A DNA stretch of 64,000 nt, from positions 1 through 64,000 of the forward strand of contig NZ_BMPQ01000033.1 in assembly GCF_014647675.1 (NCBI RefSeq), given 5' to 3'. A model generated the notes under the pieces. The model was not told the origin of the DNA and made no database searches. It worked only from the letters and a program-made list of their open reading frames with translations. The stretch comes from Streptomyces flaveus (GTDB lineage: Bacteria; Actinomycetota; Actinomycetes; Streptomycetales; Streptomycetaceae). Made by a program: the position numbers and the translations under genes. This document shows positions 1 to 7,861 of this stretch, one piece after another. Positions within the stretch are counted from its first letter, which is position 1; the number at the start of each line of letters is the position of its first letter.

Positions 1-232
1 GCTGAGACACCCGACACGGCTCTCGTCCACGCAACGACACGAGAGCGGCAGCGCCGACAGCCCGCGAAAACACAAGACGAACACGAAGAGCGGGGCTCAC
101 TTCGGCACGGCCGCCATCACTCACCTACACCACCGTGTCCGCGGTCGGCCGCAGTCCCGGTCCGCCGCAGGGACCAAGCCCCGGAACCTCGGTCACCGAC
201 ACCTGGGTTCCGTTCCGGACAAGGAGTTCACC
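1..232. other. non-coding leader region
   Basis: No convincing gene is visible here; open frames on the minus strand are GC-driven shadows of low complexity. The only functional element seen is an AAGGAG ribosome binding site at 221-226 serving the gene that follows. No promoter could be assigned with confidence. Confidence 0.5.
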
Positions 233-976
233 ATTAAGATCGGCATTCTCGGCACCGGGAACATCGGCAAGACGTTGACCAGGCGGTTGAGCGCGGCCGG
301 GCATGAGGTGAAGGTGGCCAATTCGCGCGGCCCGGAGACGATCGAGGCGGACGTGCTGGCCTCGGGCGGACGCGCGGTGACCGCGGCGGAAGCCGTAGTG
401 GACGTCGACGCCGTGATCCTCTCCATCCCCTTCGACCGCATTTCGCAGGTCGCACCGCTGATCGCCAACGTGCCGGCTGACACGGTGGTCATCGACACGT
501 CGAACTACATCCCGCATCGGGACAACGGAATCGCGGCGATCGAGGCCGGCCAGGCGGAGAGCGTGTGGGCTGCCCAGCAGCTGGGCCGGCCCATCGTCAA
601 GGCATGGAACTCGATCGGAGCCGAGTCGTTCGCGTACAGGAACAAGCCGGCCGGAAGCGCGGACCGCATCTCGCTCCCCGTCGCGGCCGACAGTCCGCGA
701 GAGCGTGACCTGGCCATCGCACTCGTCGAGGACACCGGGTTCGACGCCTTTGATGCGGGGCCGCTCGCGGAATCCTGGCGGCAGCAGCCCGGCACGCCCG
801 CCTACTGCACGGATCTCACCCGGCAGGAGCTGCCGGACGCACTGGCGGCGGCGGACCCGGCGCGATCACCGAAGCGGCGCGACCTCGGGTTCGCCGTGGT
901 CCAGGAACGCTTCGGGGCAGGCGTGCAACCAGACGCGGAATACCTTGTCCGCCTGAACCGCGCAATTTGCATGTGA
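233..976 (+). CDS. NAD(P)-binding F420 reductase-like oxidoreductase
   Basis: The protein (about 247 aa) resembles NADPH:F420 oxidoreductase-type proteins, which pass hydride between F420 or flavin-like cofactors and NADP in the cytoplasm. A Rossmann glycine motif (GILGTGNIG) occupies residues 4-12, followed by SRGPE and a C-terminal SWRQQPGTPAY block. The nearest in-frame conventional start (TTG at 275) would delete the glycine motif. The frame opens cleanly at ATT 233, which has AAGGAG six bases upstream, so I place the start at this rare codon. A paralogue lies at 7104-7856. The last 40 residues diverge from that paralogue and look basic and disordered, so the C-terminus may be altered. 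Substrate is unknown. Confidence 0.7.
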   Translation: MKIGILGTGNIGKTLTRRLSAAGHEVKVANSRGPETIEADVLASGGRAVTAAEAVVDVDAVILSIPFDRISQVAPLIANVPADTVVIDTSNYIPHRDNGIAAIEAGQAESVWAAQQLGRPIVKAWNSIGAESFAYRNKPAGSADRISLPVAADSPRERDLAIALVEDTGFDAFDAGPLAESWRQQPGTPAYCTDLTRQELPDALAAADPARSPKRRDLGFAVVQERFGAGVQPDAEYLVRLNRAICM

Positions 977-1011
977 GCAGGGACGGGGCCGCTCTGTGTA
1001 GGAGTCTCACC

Positions 1012-2112
1012 ATGTCATCCCCCCACCAGACGCCCATTGGCGTGGGCATCGTCGGTCTTTCCGCCAGGCGCGGCTGGGCTTCTCAGGCCCACCTTCCCGC
1101 GCTGCAACAGCTGGACGGCTTCGAACTGCGCGCACTTTCGGCGAGCAGCGCCGAGTCCGCGCGGCAGGCTTCGGAGAAGTACGGAGTCGCGCAGTTTTTC
1201 GGGACGGCCGGAGAGCTGGCGGCGGCCGACGGGGTCGACCTGGTGGTGGTCACCGTGAAGGTGCCGCACCATCGGGAGATCATCCAATCCGCCCTGGCCG
1301 CAGGGAAGATGGTGCTCTCCGAGTGGCCGCTGGGCAACGGCACCGCGGAGGCCGAGGAGCTGGCGACCGCCGCTGCCGAACGCAAACTGCGCACCTTCAC
1401 CGGGCTGCAGGCACGGTCCGCCCCCCTTGTGCGCTATCTGCGCGACCTGGTCGCCGACGGATACGTCGGCGAGGTGCTCTCGACCAGCCTGGTAGCGTCC
1501 GGCGGGAGTTGGGGAGCGGTCTTCTCCGAGGACGGTGCCTACCTACTGGACCGCGCCAACGGCGCAACCATGCTGACCATCCCGTTCGGGCACACCCTGG
1601 ACGCACTGACCATGGTGCTCGGCGATGTCGGGAAGGTCACCACTGTCACCGCCACTCGCCACCGAGAAGTCAGGGACCCGCAGACCAGCCGGGTCTTCCG
1701 GCCGAACGTCGCCGACCAGGTGGTGTTCGGCGGCGGGCTCTCCTCCGGCGCGGTGGCCTCCGTGCACTACCGGGGCGGCCAGTCCCGGGGCACCAACTTC
1801 CACTGGGAGATCAACGGAACGGACGGGGACCTGGTCATCACCGGCGACACCGGACACCTCCAGGTGGGCGAGTTCAGCATCGCCGGGGCGCACGGATCCG
1901 ACGCCGAGCTCAGCCGCCTCACCGTACCCGAGCGGTACTTCGACCCCGCGCTCCAAGGGCTGCGCGGCACCCCCGCATACAACGTCGGCGCCGCCTACGC
2001 CCAGATCCAGCGCGACCTGACGGAGGGCGGCTCCGAGGTGCCCGACTTCGCCCACGCAGCCCGACACCACCGACTCCTCGACCGGATCGAGCGCACGGCG
2101 GAGCACGCCTGA
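1012..2112 (+). CDS. Gfo/Idh/MocA family oxidoreductase
   Basis: A 366-aa NAD(P)-dependent dehydrogenase of the Gfo/Idh/MocA family, which oxidises or epimerises sugars and related polyols. The N-terminal Rossmann segment reads GVGIVGLS with a later VVTVKVPHH strand; the family's catalytic motif appears as SEWPLG, with tryptophan-proline in place of the usual lysine-proline. This is typical of Gal80-like members that may sense rather than turn over ligand. The C-terminal alpha/beta domain follows from about residue 130. The ATG at 1012 is preceded by GGAG at 1001-1004. It lies 35 bases after the preceding reductase, so the two are probably co-transcribed. Substrate cannot be assigned. Confidence 0.82.
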   Translation: MSSPHQTPIGVGIVGLSARRGWASQAHLPALQQLDGFELRALSASSAESARQASEKYGVAQFFGTAGELAAADGVDLVVVTVKVPHHREIIQSALAAGKMVLSEWPLGNGTAEAEELATAAAERKLRTFTGLQARSAPLVRYLRDLVADGYVGEVLSTSLVASGGSWGAVFSEDGAYLLDRANGATMLTIPFGHTLDALTMVLGDVGKVTTVTATRHREVRDPQTSRVFRPNVADQVVFGGGLSSGAVASVHYRGGQSRGTNFHWEINGTDGDLVITGDTGHLQVGEFSIAGAHGSDAELSRLTVPERYFDPALQGLRGTPAYNVGAAYAQIQRDLTEGGSEVPDFAHAARHHRLLDRIERTAEHA

Positions 2113-2203
2113 CCGGAGTCCTCGGAAGGGTCTTCGCCACGCGGCGGGCACTCGCGGCAGCGTCGCTCCCGGCGTGGACTATTCGCGGGCAAGCGCCACG
2201 GAG

Positions 2204-2228
2204 TCCTGAGCTCCTGGAACGCTCAGGA
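2204..2228 (+). terminator. inverted repeat after the Gfo/Idh/MocA gene
   Basis: TCCTGAGC at 2204-2211 pairs with GCTCAGGA at 2221-2228 across nine bases, about 90 bases after the stop at 2112. There is no T-run, as is usual for high-GC terminators. Confidence 0.45.
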
Positions 2229-2268
2229 GCCAGGGCCTTCGAAGCCGTATGCACAGGATGGAATCCTG

Positions 2269-2458
2269 TTACTGATCTCTTCGGTTTGTTGTCGGATGGC
2301 GGGTGAGGGTGAGTCTGGTGCCGCTGAGGCAGCCGTCGATGAGGTCGGGGCGGTGCTGGATGTGGCGCAGGCCCCGGCGGAGGGTGCGTTCGAGGTGGTC
2401 GTCGTCGGTGAAGGCGACATTGGCCAGCGGGCCGCGCCGTAGCAGCGACCAGATGCCC
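2269..2458 (-). pseudogene. IS630-type transposase C-terminal remnant
   Basis: The minus strand reads EGIWSLLRRG, then a LANVAF segment and GLRHIQHRPDLIDGCLSGT before a TAA stop. This is the C-terminal part of the IS630-family DDE transposase, including the glutamate region that completes the catalytic triad in the family. Everything upstream is missing: the frame runs straight into a TetR fragment encoded on the other strand near 2455. No terminal inverted repeat was found. It is a dead end-piece left by a deletion or recombination. Confidence 0.7.
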
Positions 2459-2740
2459 TCGTCCCGAACAAGGACGCCCTCCTGGACGGCGTGGCCGAGA
2501 TGCTGCTCGCCCGGATCGACTTCTCCGGAGCGGACACCGGCACCTGGCAGGACCGCATCCGGGCGCACGCCGTCGCCTTCCGCACAGCCGCCAAGCAGCA
2601 CCCCAAGGCGTTTCAGCTGGTCTGCACCCGCCCCACGCAGTCACCGGCGGCTCTGGAGAGCATCCGCTCCGCACTGGGCGCCATCACCGAGGTCGGCCTC
2701 GCACCGGAGGAGCAGGTCCACGTGCTGCGCAGCTGCGCAC
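2455..2740 (+). pseudogene. TetR regulator remnant lacking its DNA-binding head
   Basis: The reading frame gives NKDALLDGVAEMLL, the recognisable end of a TetR helix-turn-helix domain, followed by a TetR C-terminal ligand domain (AFRTAAKQHPKAFQLV and onwards). The first ~40 residues, including most of the DNA-binding helices, are gone where the IS630 remnant begins. At the 3' end the frame passes without a stop into unrelated DUF721-like sequence near 2740. It therefore lacks both ends and cannot be a functional repressor. Confidence 0.65.
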
Positions 2741-3010
2741 GACACGTACCGGCCGCCGCCGGCAGCGTCCTCGCCGCAGCCGCGCCCGAGCTCGCCAGTC
2801 ACGTCCAGGCCGTGGCGTTCGACGCGGACACCGGCCGCCTGGACGTCGCCCCCGATGCGTCGGCGTACGGCACGAAGCTGCGCTGGAGCGCACCGCAGCT
2901 GATCGCGGCGGCCGAGAAGGTCCCCGGCGCCAACGTCCGCACCCTGCACGTCCTGGCGCTCTCCTCCGGAAAGATCGGCCCCGCCACGGCGGCCGCCGAC
3001 CCGAACCTGC
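2741..3010 (+). pseudogene. DUF721/DciA-like fragment
   Basis: In the same frame as the TetR remnant the sequence switches to LAAAAPELASHV, then FDADTGRLDVAPDASAYGTK and a closing VRTLHVLAL. This resembles the C-terminal part of actinobacterial DUF721 (DciA-like) proteins. Only about 80 residues survive. The frame then runs on into the antisense of the hydrolase gene. I read it as a truncated copy fused by chance to the TetR piece; the family assignment is from memory. Confidence 0.5.
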
Positions 3011-3039
3011 CATGTTCGAACCGTGGTTCGGCTTTTTGG

Positions 3040-3984
3040 TCAGGGGGTGGGGGTGGAGGTGGGGTAGAAGGCGTTGATCTCGGCCAGGACGCGGTCGGGT
3101 GCTTCGTGGACGAGGAAGTGTCCGGCGCCGGGGACGACGGCGGAGGTGGCCTGGGGGGCGGCGCCCTGGATGGTCGGCAGGAACAGGTCGGCGAGGGCGG
3201 CCTGGGTGATCATGTGGACCGGGATGGTCAGCGGGGTGTCCTGGAGTTTGGTGTTGTCGGCCTCGTCCTGGGTCAGGGTCCGGTAGAGCCCGAAGCCGGC
3301 GTGCAGGACCTGGGGGCGGGAGAACACCCGGACGAACTCGGCGAGTTCGTCGTCGGAGACGTTCTCGCCGGCGGTCTTCATACTCTGGAAGAAGCGGGTG
3401 AGGAAGGTTTCGACCCGGCCGGTGACCAGTTCCTCGGCGAGCGGATTCTGCATGAAGAAGGAGAAGTGCCAAGATACCGATGCGAGGGTGGCGAACTTCA
3501 GGTTCTTGCCGACGAGGGCGGCGTCTATGAGGAACAGGCCCGCCACCTGGTCGCGGTGCTGGGCGGCCAGTGGGTAGGCGACGTTGAGGCCGTGGTCGTG
3601 GGCGACGACGTGTACGTTCTCGTGGTGGCCGAGGTGGTTGAGCAGCTTGTGGACGTAGGTGGCCAGGACCGTCTTGGTCATGGAGGGCGGGTTTCCGGTC
3701 GAGTCGCCCAGGCCCGGCAGGTCGATGGCGATGACGGTGCGGCCGGGCAGCAGCGAGGGCATGATCGGGCGGTACTCGTACCAGCTCTGCGGCCAGCCGT
3801 GCAGCAGCACCAGGACCTGCGGGCCGTCGCCTCCGATGACGTAGTGCATCTGTACGTCGTCGATGGTGGTGAAGCCGTGCCGGAAGTGCTTGTTGAACTC
3901 GGCGTCGTCCTTGGTCGCCGTGTCGTAGCCGGGGCTGAGCGGCTCCTCCGACTCGACGGCTGCGGCGGTGGTGAAAGCGTTCAT
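3040..3984 (-). CDS. alpha/beta hydrolase, epoxide hydrolase-like
   Basis: A 314-aa alpha/beta hydrolase. The HGWP oxyanion motif is at residues 62-65, the nucleophile is Asp130 within VVAHDHG, and the catalytic histidine is His289 in GAGHFLVHE. An aspartate nucleophile in this position is the hallmark of epoxide hydrolases and haloalkane dehalogenases rather than serine esterases. The ATG at 3984 has an AAAAAAGG tract 12 bases upstream. Immediately beyond that tract lies the left end of an insertion sequence (4007-4931) that separates this gene from the NTF2-like gene it probably once followed in an operon. Its current promoter is unclear. Confidence 0.85.
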   Translation of the reverse strand: MNAFTTAAAVESEEPLSPGYDTATKDDAEFNKHFRHGFTTIDDVQMHYVIGGDGPQVLVLLHGWPQSWYEYRPIMPSLLPGRTVIAIDLPGLGDSTGNPPSMTKTVLATYVHKLLNHLGHHENVHVVAHDHGLNVAYPLAAQHRDQVAGLFLIDAALVGKNLKFATLASVSWHFSFFMQNPLAEELVTGRVETFLTRFFQSMKTAGENVSDDELAEFVRVFSRPQVLHAGFGLYRTLTQDEADNTKLQDTPLTIPVHMITQAALADLFLPTIQGAAPQATSAVVPGAGHFLVHEAPDRVLAEINAFYPTSTPTP

Positions 3985-4006
3985 GGCGGTGTTACGTCCT
4001 TTTTTA

Positions 4007-4931
4007 GGGGTCCTTCAGAAAGATCGTGTTGTGGCACGGTGGAGATGTACGTAATCCCGTGTCCCGTGTTTTCTGTGGGGTGTGACCATGGCGCGGCGGA
4101 AGCCGTGGGAGGTCAGTGACGGGTTGTGGGTGGTGATCGAGCCGCTGTTGCCGAAGCATGAGCGGCGGTTCCGGTACCCGGGGCGTAAGCGGATCGATGA
4201 CCGCAGGACGCTCCAGGGTGTGCTGTTCGTCCTGTACACAGGTGTCCAGCCTGTACACAGGTGTCCAGTGGGAGTTCCTGCCGCAGGAGTTGGGGTTCGG
4301 TTCCGGTCCTACCTGCTGGCGGCGGCTGGCCGAGCGGCAGGAGGCCGGGGTGTGGGAGGAGCTCCAGCGGGTGCTGCTGGACGGGTTGCGGGCGGCGGAC
4401 CGTCTCGACTTCTCCCGCGCCACCATCGACGCCTCTCATGTGCAGGCCAAGCGGGGCGACGCAGCCCGAAAGTCGGTCCGAGCCGGTTGACCGCGGGCGG
4501 CCGGGCTCGAAGCATCACGTGCTGACCGATGCCCGCGGCACTCCGCTGTGGGTGTCGCTGACCGGCGGTCACTGCCACGATGTCCCCCGGCTTCTGCCGC
4601 TGATCGACAGCCTTGGGCCGGTGCGGGGCAAGCGGGGCCGCCCCGGCGCACACCCCGGGTGCTGTATGCCGACCGCGGCTACGACTACGACCTCTATCGC
4701 CGCCGACTGCGCGAGCGCGGCATCACATGGAAGATCGCTCGACGGAGCCGGCCGCACGGCTCGGGCCTGGGCAAGGTCCGCTGGGACGCCGAGTCCGCCA
4801 TCCCCTGGCTCCATGGCCCTCGCCGCCTGCGGAGCCGGTGGGGAGTACGCGACGACATGCACGACGTCTTCCTGCAACTCGCCCACTGCATGACACTCGC
4901 CCGCAAGCACCCGGCTTATTGAAAGCACCCC
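4007..4931 (+). mobile_element. IS5-family insertion sequence, inactivated, TA target duplication
   Basis: A 925-bp element bounded by imperfect inverted repeats: GGGGTCCTTCA from 4007 and TGAAAGCACCCC ending at 4931. A TA dinucleotide flanks each end (4005-4006 and 4932-4933), consistent with a two-base target duplication. Inside is one broken DDE transposase gene. On the minus strand the right-hand TA plus the first IS base forms the TAG stop of the NTF2-like gene, so the element inserted exactly in that gene's former stop codon. The ends are still recognisable although the transposase has three frameshifts. Confidence 0.8.
4088..4922 (+). pseudogene. IS5-family transposase with three frameshifts
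   Basis: Piecing frames together gives a near full-length IS5-type transposase: N-terminal DGLWVVIEPLLPKHERRFRY, a VLYTGVQ/WEFLPQELGFGSG core, TIDASHVQAKRGD with the first catalytic aspartate, VDRGRPGSKHHVLTDARG, VLYADRGYD with the second, and a C-terminal region ending LARKHPAY. Frame breaks occur at 4231-4268 (a perfect 19-bp tandem duplication), near 4485 (apparently one base lost in a C-run) and near 4650. The element cannot make active transposase. Confidence 0.85.
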
Positions 4932-5323
4932 TAGAAGCGATGTGGCCACGTGAGATGGATGACCCGCCGGGAAATGCGCCAGCCGTCATCGGTGCGTCGC
5001 AGGTCGTCGGCGTAGACGACGCTGGCGACAGTGCCGCCCTCCAGCAGGCTCAGACCTTTGGATCGGGCCCGCGCCTCGTCGCCCGGGCCTTCCGACACGA
5101 CGATGTTCGTCGTGTGGTGGGCTTTCGCGTGTCCGGGGGCGTTCATGAAGGCCGCGATCGCGTCCAGCCCGACGACCGGGTCGCCGCCGAAGACGCTGCC
5201 GTCCCACACCGCGTCCTCGGTGAGGCATTCGCCGAGACGGTCCAGTTCGTGGTCGTCCATGATGTGCGCCCACAGCGCCAGGGCCCTGCTGATTTCGACA
5301 GTGTCCTCATTCGTGGGTTTCAC
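4931..5323 (-). CDS. NTF2/SnoaL-like protein
   Basis: A 130-aa protein of the SnoaL-like NTF2 superfamily: an N-terminal helix pair (ALWAHIMDDHELDRLGECL), then LTEDAVWDGSVFGG, and a C-terminal strand with DDGWRISRRVIHLTW. Members are small alpha+beta barrels acting as isomerases, cyclases, dehydratases or binding proteins; the substrate cannot be inferred. The start is GTG 5323 with GGAG eight bases upstream. The stop TAG is created by the flanking TA and first G of the adjacent insertion sequence; restoring the pre-insertion sequence gives TAA, so the protein appears intact. It was probably co-transcribed with the hydrolase at 3040-3984. Confidence 0.75.
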   Translation of the reverse strand: MKPTNEDTVEISRALALWAHIMDDHELDRLGECLTEDAVWDGSVFGGDPVVGLDAIAAFMNAPGHAKAHHTTNIVVSEGPGDEARARSKGLSLLEGGTVASVVYADDLRRTDDGWRISRRVIHLTWPHRF

Positions 5324-5353
5324 GTTCGGCTCTCCATTTTGTGCGTTGCTGGA

Positions 5354-5455
5354 TCAGGCCTTGGCGCCGCTCAGCATGGCCAGCACCTGGTCGTAGGCGC
5401 CGTTGACCTCGGCGATTCCCTCCCTCGCCGCAGGGGCCGGGCGCGCCCGGCACTC
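5354..5455 (-). pseudogene. unidentified 3' gene remnant
   Basis: The last ~25 codons before the stop at 5354 read AREGIAEVNGAYDQVLAML, a plausible helical protein C-terminus on the same strand as, and 30 bases upstream of, the NTF2-like gene. Upstream the frame passes into Tn3 transposase remnant sequence. It looks like the tail of a gene that once led the NTF2-hydrolase operon, possibly an oxidoreductase; the family is uncertain. Confidence 0.35.
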
Positions 5456-5529
5456 TCGACTATGGGGGTGTATCGGCGGGGGCGGGAGAGGATCACATAT
5501 CCATGGACCGACGATCCTCCCCAGCCGGC

Positions 5530-6200
5530 CACCATGGAGATCGTGCGCAAGAAGGAGCTGCGGACCCGGGAGTGTCTGGTCCACCCGCTCCAGGGCCTTC
5601 GCCAAGCCCGTGCCCGTCGTGCGTATCGGCGGCCGGCGCAGCCGCTCCAGCTCCGAGAGCTTGCGCCCCTGCGGTACCCCGAGCAGCGCCACCAGATCCG
5701 CCGGCAACGACGCGTCCGCCCGCCGTGCGGCACCCGCGACCGTGGCGTACAGCCGCTTCTCCGCGACCGCACCGCGGCGACCTGCTTGGCCAGCACCGAG
5801 ACACCCGGCAGCAGTACCCGGTTGCGCCGCAGCCACCCCACCGCCTGGTTGAACAGCGACACCGGCCCCTCGGCGCCTGTCCACGACCGGCCGCGGAGGA
5901 ACGTCCGGAACTTCCGGCCCCCCCTCGGCATCCTCGAAGGGGTGGTAGCCGTAGGCGTTCCGGATCTTCCCCTGCGTGCTCGTACGCCGTCTTCAGCCGC
6001 TCGGTGTACCGCTTCACGCACGACGGGTCCTCGATCCCCAACTGCGCGGCCAAGTGCTCGACCACCGACCACGGCACGTCCAGCGGATCGTCCACCAGGA
6101 ACCGGCCGACATACCGCACGGTGCACATCTGCACCGCGAATCCCAGCTGGTGGCCTTCGTCCGCCGCAACGCGATCAGGTCCCGATCCACGAGGCCCGAG
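5530..6200 (-). pseudogene. Tn3-family transposase N-terminal remnant
   Basis: Across at least three frames the minus strand encodes parts of the N-terminal (DUF4158) region of Tn3-type transposases: GFAVQMCTVRYVGRF, PWSVVEHLAAQLGI, DPSCVKRYTER, then after a frame change FRTFLRGRSWTGAEG and SLFNQAVGWLRRNRVLLPG, and after another LPADLVALLGVPQG. No catalytic core, resolvase or 38-bp terminal repeat is visible. Two or more frameshifts and loss of the C-terminal two thirds make it a relic. Confidence 0.7.
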
Positions 6201-6316
6201 CTGGAGCGTCGGTCGGGGGTGCCGACCGAAGACCGCAGCGCGGAGGCCTGTAGGAGCCGGATTCGGTTGTGTCGGCAGCCGCGCGTCGGTGACCTTCTGG
6301 CGCATGCCGGTCGGCC

Positions 6317-6970
6317 CTACCGGACCGTCGGCAGCAAGGAGTTGTGGACGAGTGCCGGGGGTAGGGGCCCGGTGCCGGTGGCGCACATGCCGTCGAAGGT
6401 GAGCCGCAGGTAGCGCCGCCAGGCCGACGGATCGGCAGCCAGCAAGGGTGCGGCGGTGTAGTACACGCCGCAGATCAGCAGCATCACGTCCTGCCCGTTC
6501 AGGTCCGCACGGAGTGAGCCGTCGCGTTGCGCCCGCCGCGCCAGTGACTCGGCTGTTGCGATCAGCTGCTCCTGTCCGGCCTGTATCTCCGGGTGCCGAA
6601 CATCCGACACCATGCGGAGTGCCTCCGCGAGCGCCCGGTTGTTTGCGTAGAGATCGACGCCCGCGCTCATGAACTGCAGCAGGGCGGTGTCGGCGTCGGC
6701 CTGCTCGGCCTGCCGGCGGCCCACTGTCACCAGCCCGTCGATTTCCTCGCTGATGATCGCGGCGAACAGGTCCTCCTTGGTGGGGAAATGCCGGAAGACG
6801 GTTCCCTTTCCGATACCCGCCCGTGCCGCGATCTGCGCAGTGGACGCTTCCGCGCCGTGCTCGGCGAACACCTCCGCGGCAGCCTTCAACAGCGCCTTGC
6901 GCGTCCGCACCGCGTCGGCTCTCATCCGTCGCGCGGGCGGCGCTGCAACGGCTTCTTCTTCAGTGCTCAT
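6317..6970 (-). CDS. TetR/AcrR family regulator
   Basis: A 217-aa TetR-type repressor. The helix-turn-helix spans about residues 25-65 (AAAEVFAEHGAEASTAQIAARAGIGKGTVFRHFPTKEDLF split over this range), with a typical all-helical ligand domain after it. It is divergent from the F420 reductase-like gene at 7104. A TAnnnT -10 hexamer (TAGAGT on the minus strand, 6977-6982) lies six bases before the ATG and no ribosome binding site is present, so the mRNA is probably leaderless. Two palindromic sites in the shared intergenic region suggest it represses itself and the oxidoreductase. The inducer is unknown. Confidence 0.85.
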   Translation of the reverse strand: MSTEEEAVAAPPARRMRADAVRTRKALLKAAAEVFAEHGAEASTAQIAARAGIGKGTVFRHFPTKEDLFAAIISEEIDGLVTVGRRQAEQADADTALLQFMSAGVDLYANNRALAEALRMVSDVRHPEIQAGQEQLIATAESLARRAQRDGSLRADLNGQDVMLLICGVYYTAAPLLAADPSAWRRYLRLTFDGMCATGTGPLPPALVHNSLLPTVR

Positions 6971-6988
6971 GGGTCCACTCTACGCAAC

Positions 6989-7048
6989 ATGACCGAGCGG
7001 TCCGGTTAGGTGGTACGGTAGTTAACATGACCAGCCGGTCCGGTTACG
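6989..7048. promoter_or_regulatory. paired TetR-type operators
   Basis: Two copies of a palindromic motif sit in direct orientation 38 bp apart: GACCGAGCGGTC at 6991-7002 and GACCAGCCGGTC at 7029-7040, each preceded by ACAT and followed by CGGTTA. Their position between the divergent regulator (6970) and oxidoreductase (7104) genes fits autoregulation and repression of the partner. Confidence 0.6.
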
Positions 7049-7103
7049 GTTCGTGGCTGTGGCCGGTCCGGCGTTTCCTCATCCCATTGGAGAACAGAGC
7101 ACC

Positions 7104-7856
7104 ATGAGCAAGACACTCGGCTTCATCGGCAGTGGCAACGTCGGCGGCATCTTGGCCCGCCTTGCTGTCGCCGCAGGCCTGGACGTCGTCCTGAGCAACT
7201 CCCGCGGCCCCGAGTCCCTCGCCGATCTCGTCGCCGAACTCGGCCCCCACGCCCGGGCGGCCACTCCCGCCGAGGCCGCCGAGGCCGGGGACCTGGTGGT
7301 GGTGTCCATCCCGCTGGGCGCCTACGAGAAGATCCCGGCAGAGCCGCTGGCGGGCAAGATCGTGATCGACACGCTGAACTATTACCCGGAGCGCGACGGC
7401 CGCATCGCCGAGCTGGACGCGAACGAGCTGACGAGCAGCGAGCTGGTACAGCGCCACCTGGCCGACTCCCGTGTGGTCAAGGCGGCCAGCAACATCGTCT
7501 CCAGCCAGCTGCTCAGCCTTGCCCGCCCCTCGGGTGCGCCGGACCGCAGTGCCATGCCGATCGCCGGCGACGATGCCGCCGCCAAGGCGGAGGTCGTGGA
7601 GTTGCTCGACATCCTCGGCTACGACGCGGTGGACATCGGCACGCTCGCCGACAGCTGGCGCAGCGAACCGGGCACGCCCGTCTACGGCAAGCCCTACTAC
7701 GGGGAAGTGCCCAAGGACGTGAGCTTGGACAAGACGATGGAATGGATCTTCCAGACCCCGGGCGTTCCGGTACCCGCCGACCGCGTGAGGGAACTGACCG
7801 CCACAGTTGTCCGGGGCTCCGCGGGCGGCAGCTTCTCGGTCGACGCCTGGACCTGA
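7104..7856 (+). CDS. NADPH-dependent F420 reductase-like oxidoreductase
   Basis: A 250-aa Rossmann-fold protein related to F420-dependent NADP reductases. The glycine motif GFIGSGNVGG covers residues 6-15, SRGPE follows, and VVSIPLGAYEKIP and VIDTLNYYPERDG match the family's nucleotide-binding region. The C-terminus has DSWRSEPGTPVYGKPY. The ATG at 7104 is preceded by GGAG at 7089-7092. It is the likely target of the divergent TetR regulator, suggesting induction by a small molecule or redox stress. It is paralogous to the gene at 233-976 but has a normal start and intact C-terminus. Confidence 0.82.
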   Translation: MSKTLGFIGSGNVGGILARLAVAAGLDVVLSNSRGPESLADLVAELGPHARAATPAEAAEAGDLVVVSIPLGAYEKIPAEPLAGKIVIDTLNYYPERDGRIAELDANELTSSELVQRHLADSRVVKAASNIVSSQLLSLARPSGAPDRSAMPIAGDDAAAKAEVVELLDILGYDAVDIGTLADSWRSEPGTPVYGKPYYGEVPKDVSLDKTMEWIFQTPGVPVPADRVRELTATVVRGSAGGSFSVDAWT

Positions 7857-7861
7857 GTCCA

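Noticed and set aside
2491..4119. A 542-codon plus-strand open frame
   Set aside because: Only its first ~170 codons carry protein homology (TetR and DUF721 fragments). The rest is the antisense of the epoxide hydrolase-like gene, so it is not one gene.
4007..4931. An active IS element
   Set aside because: The transposase needs three frame corrections. It could move only if complemented by another copy.
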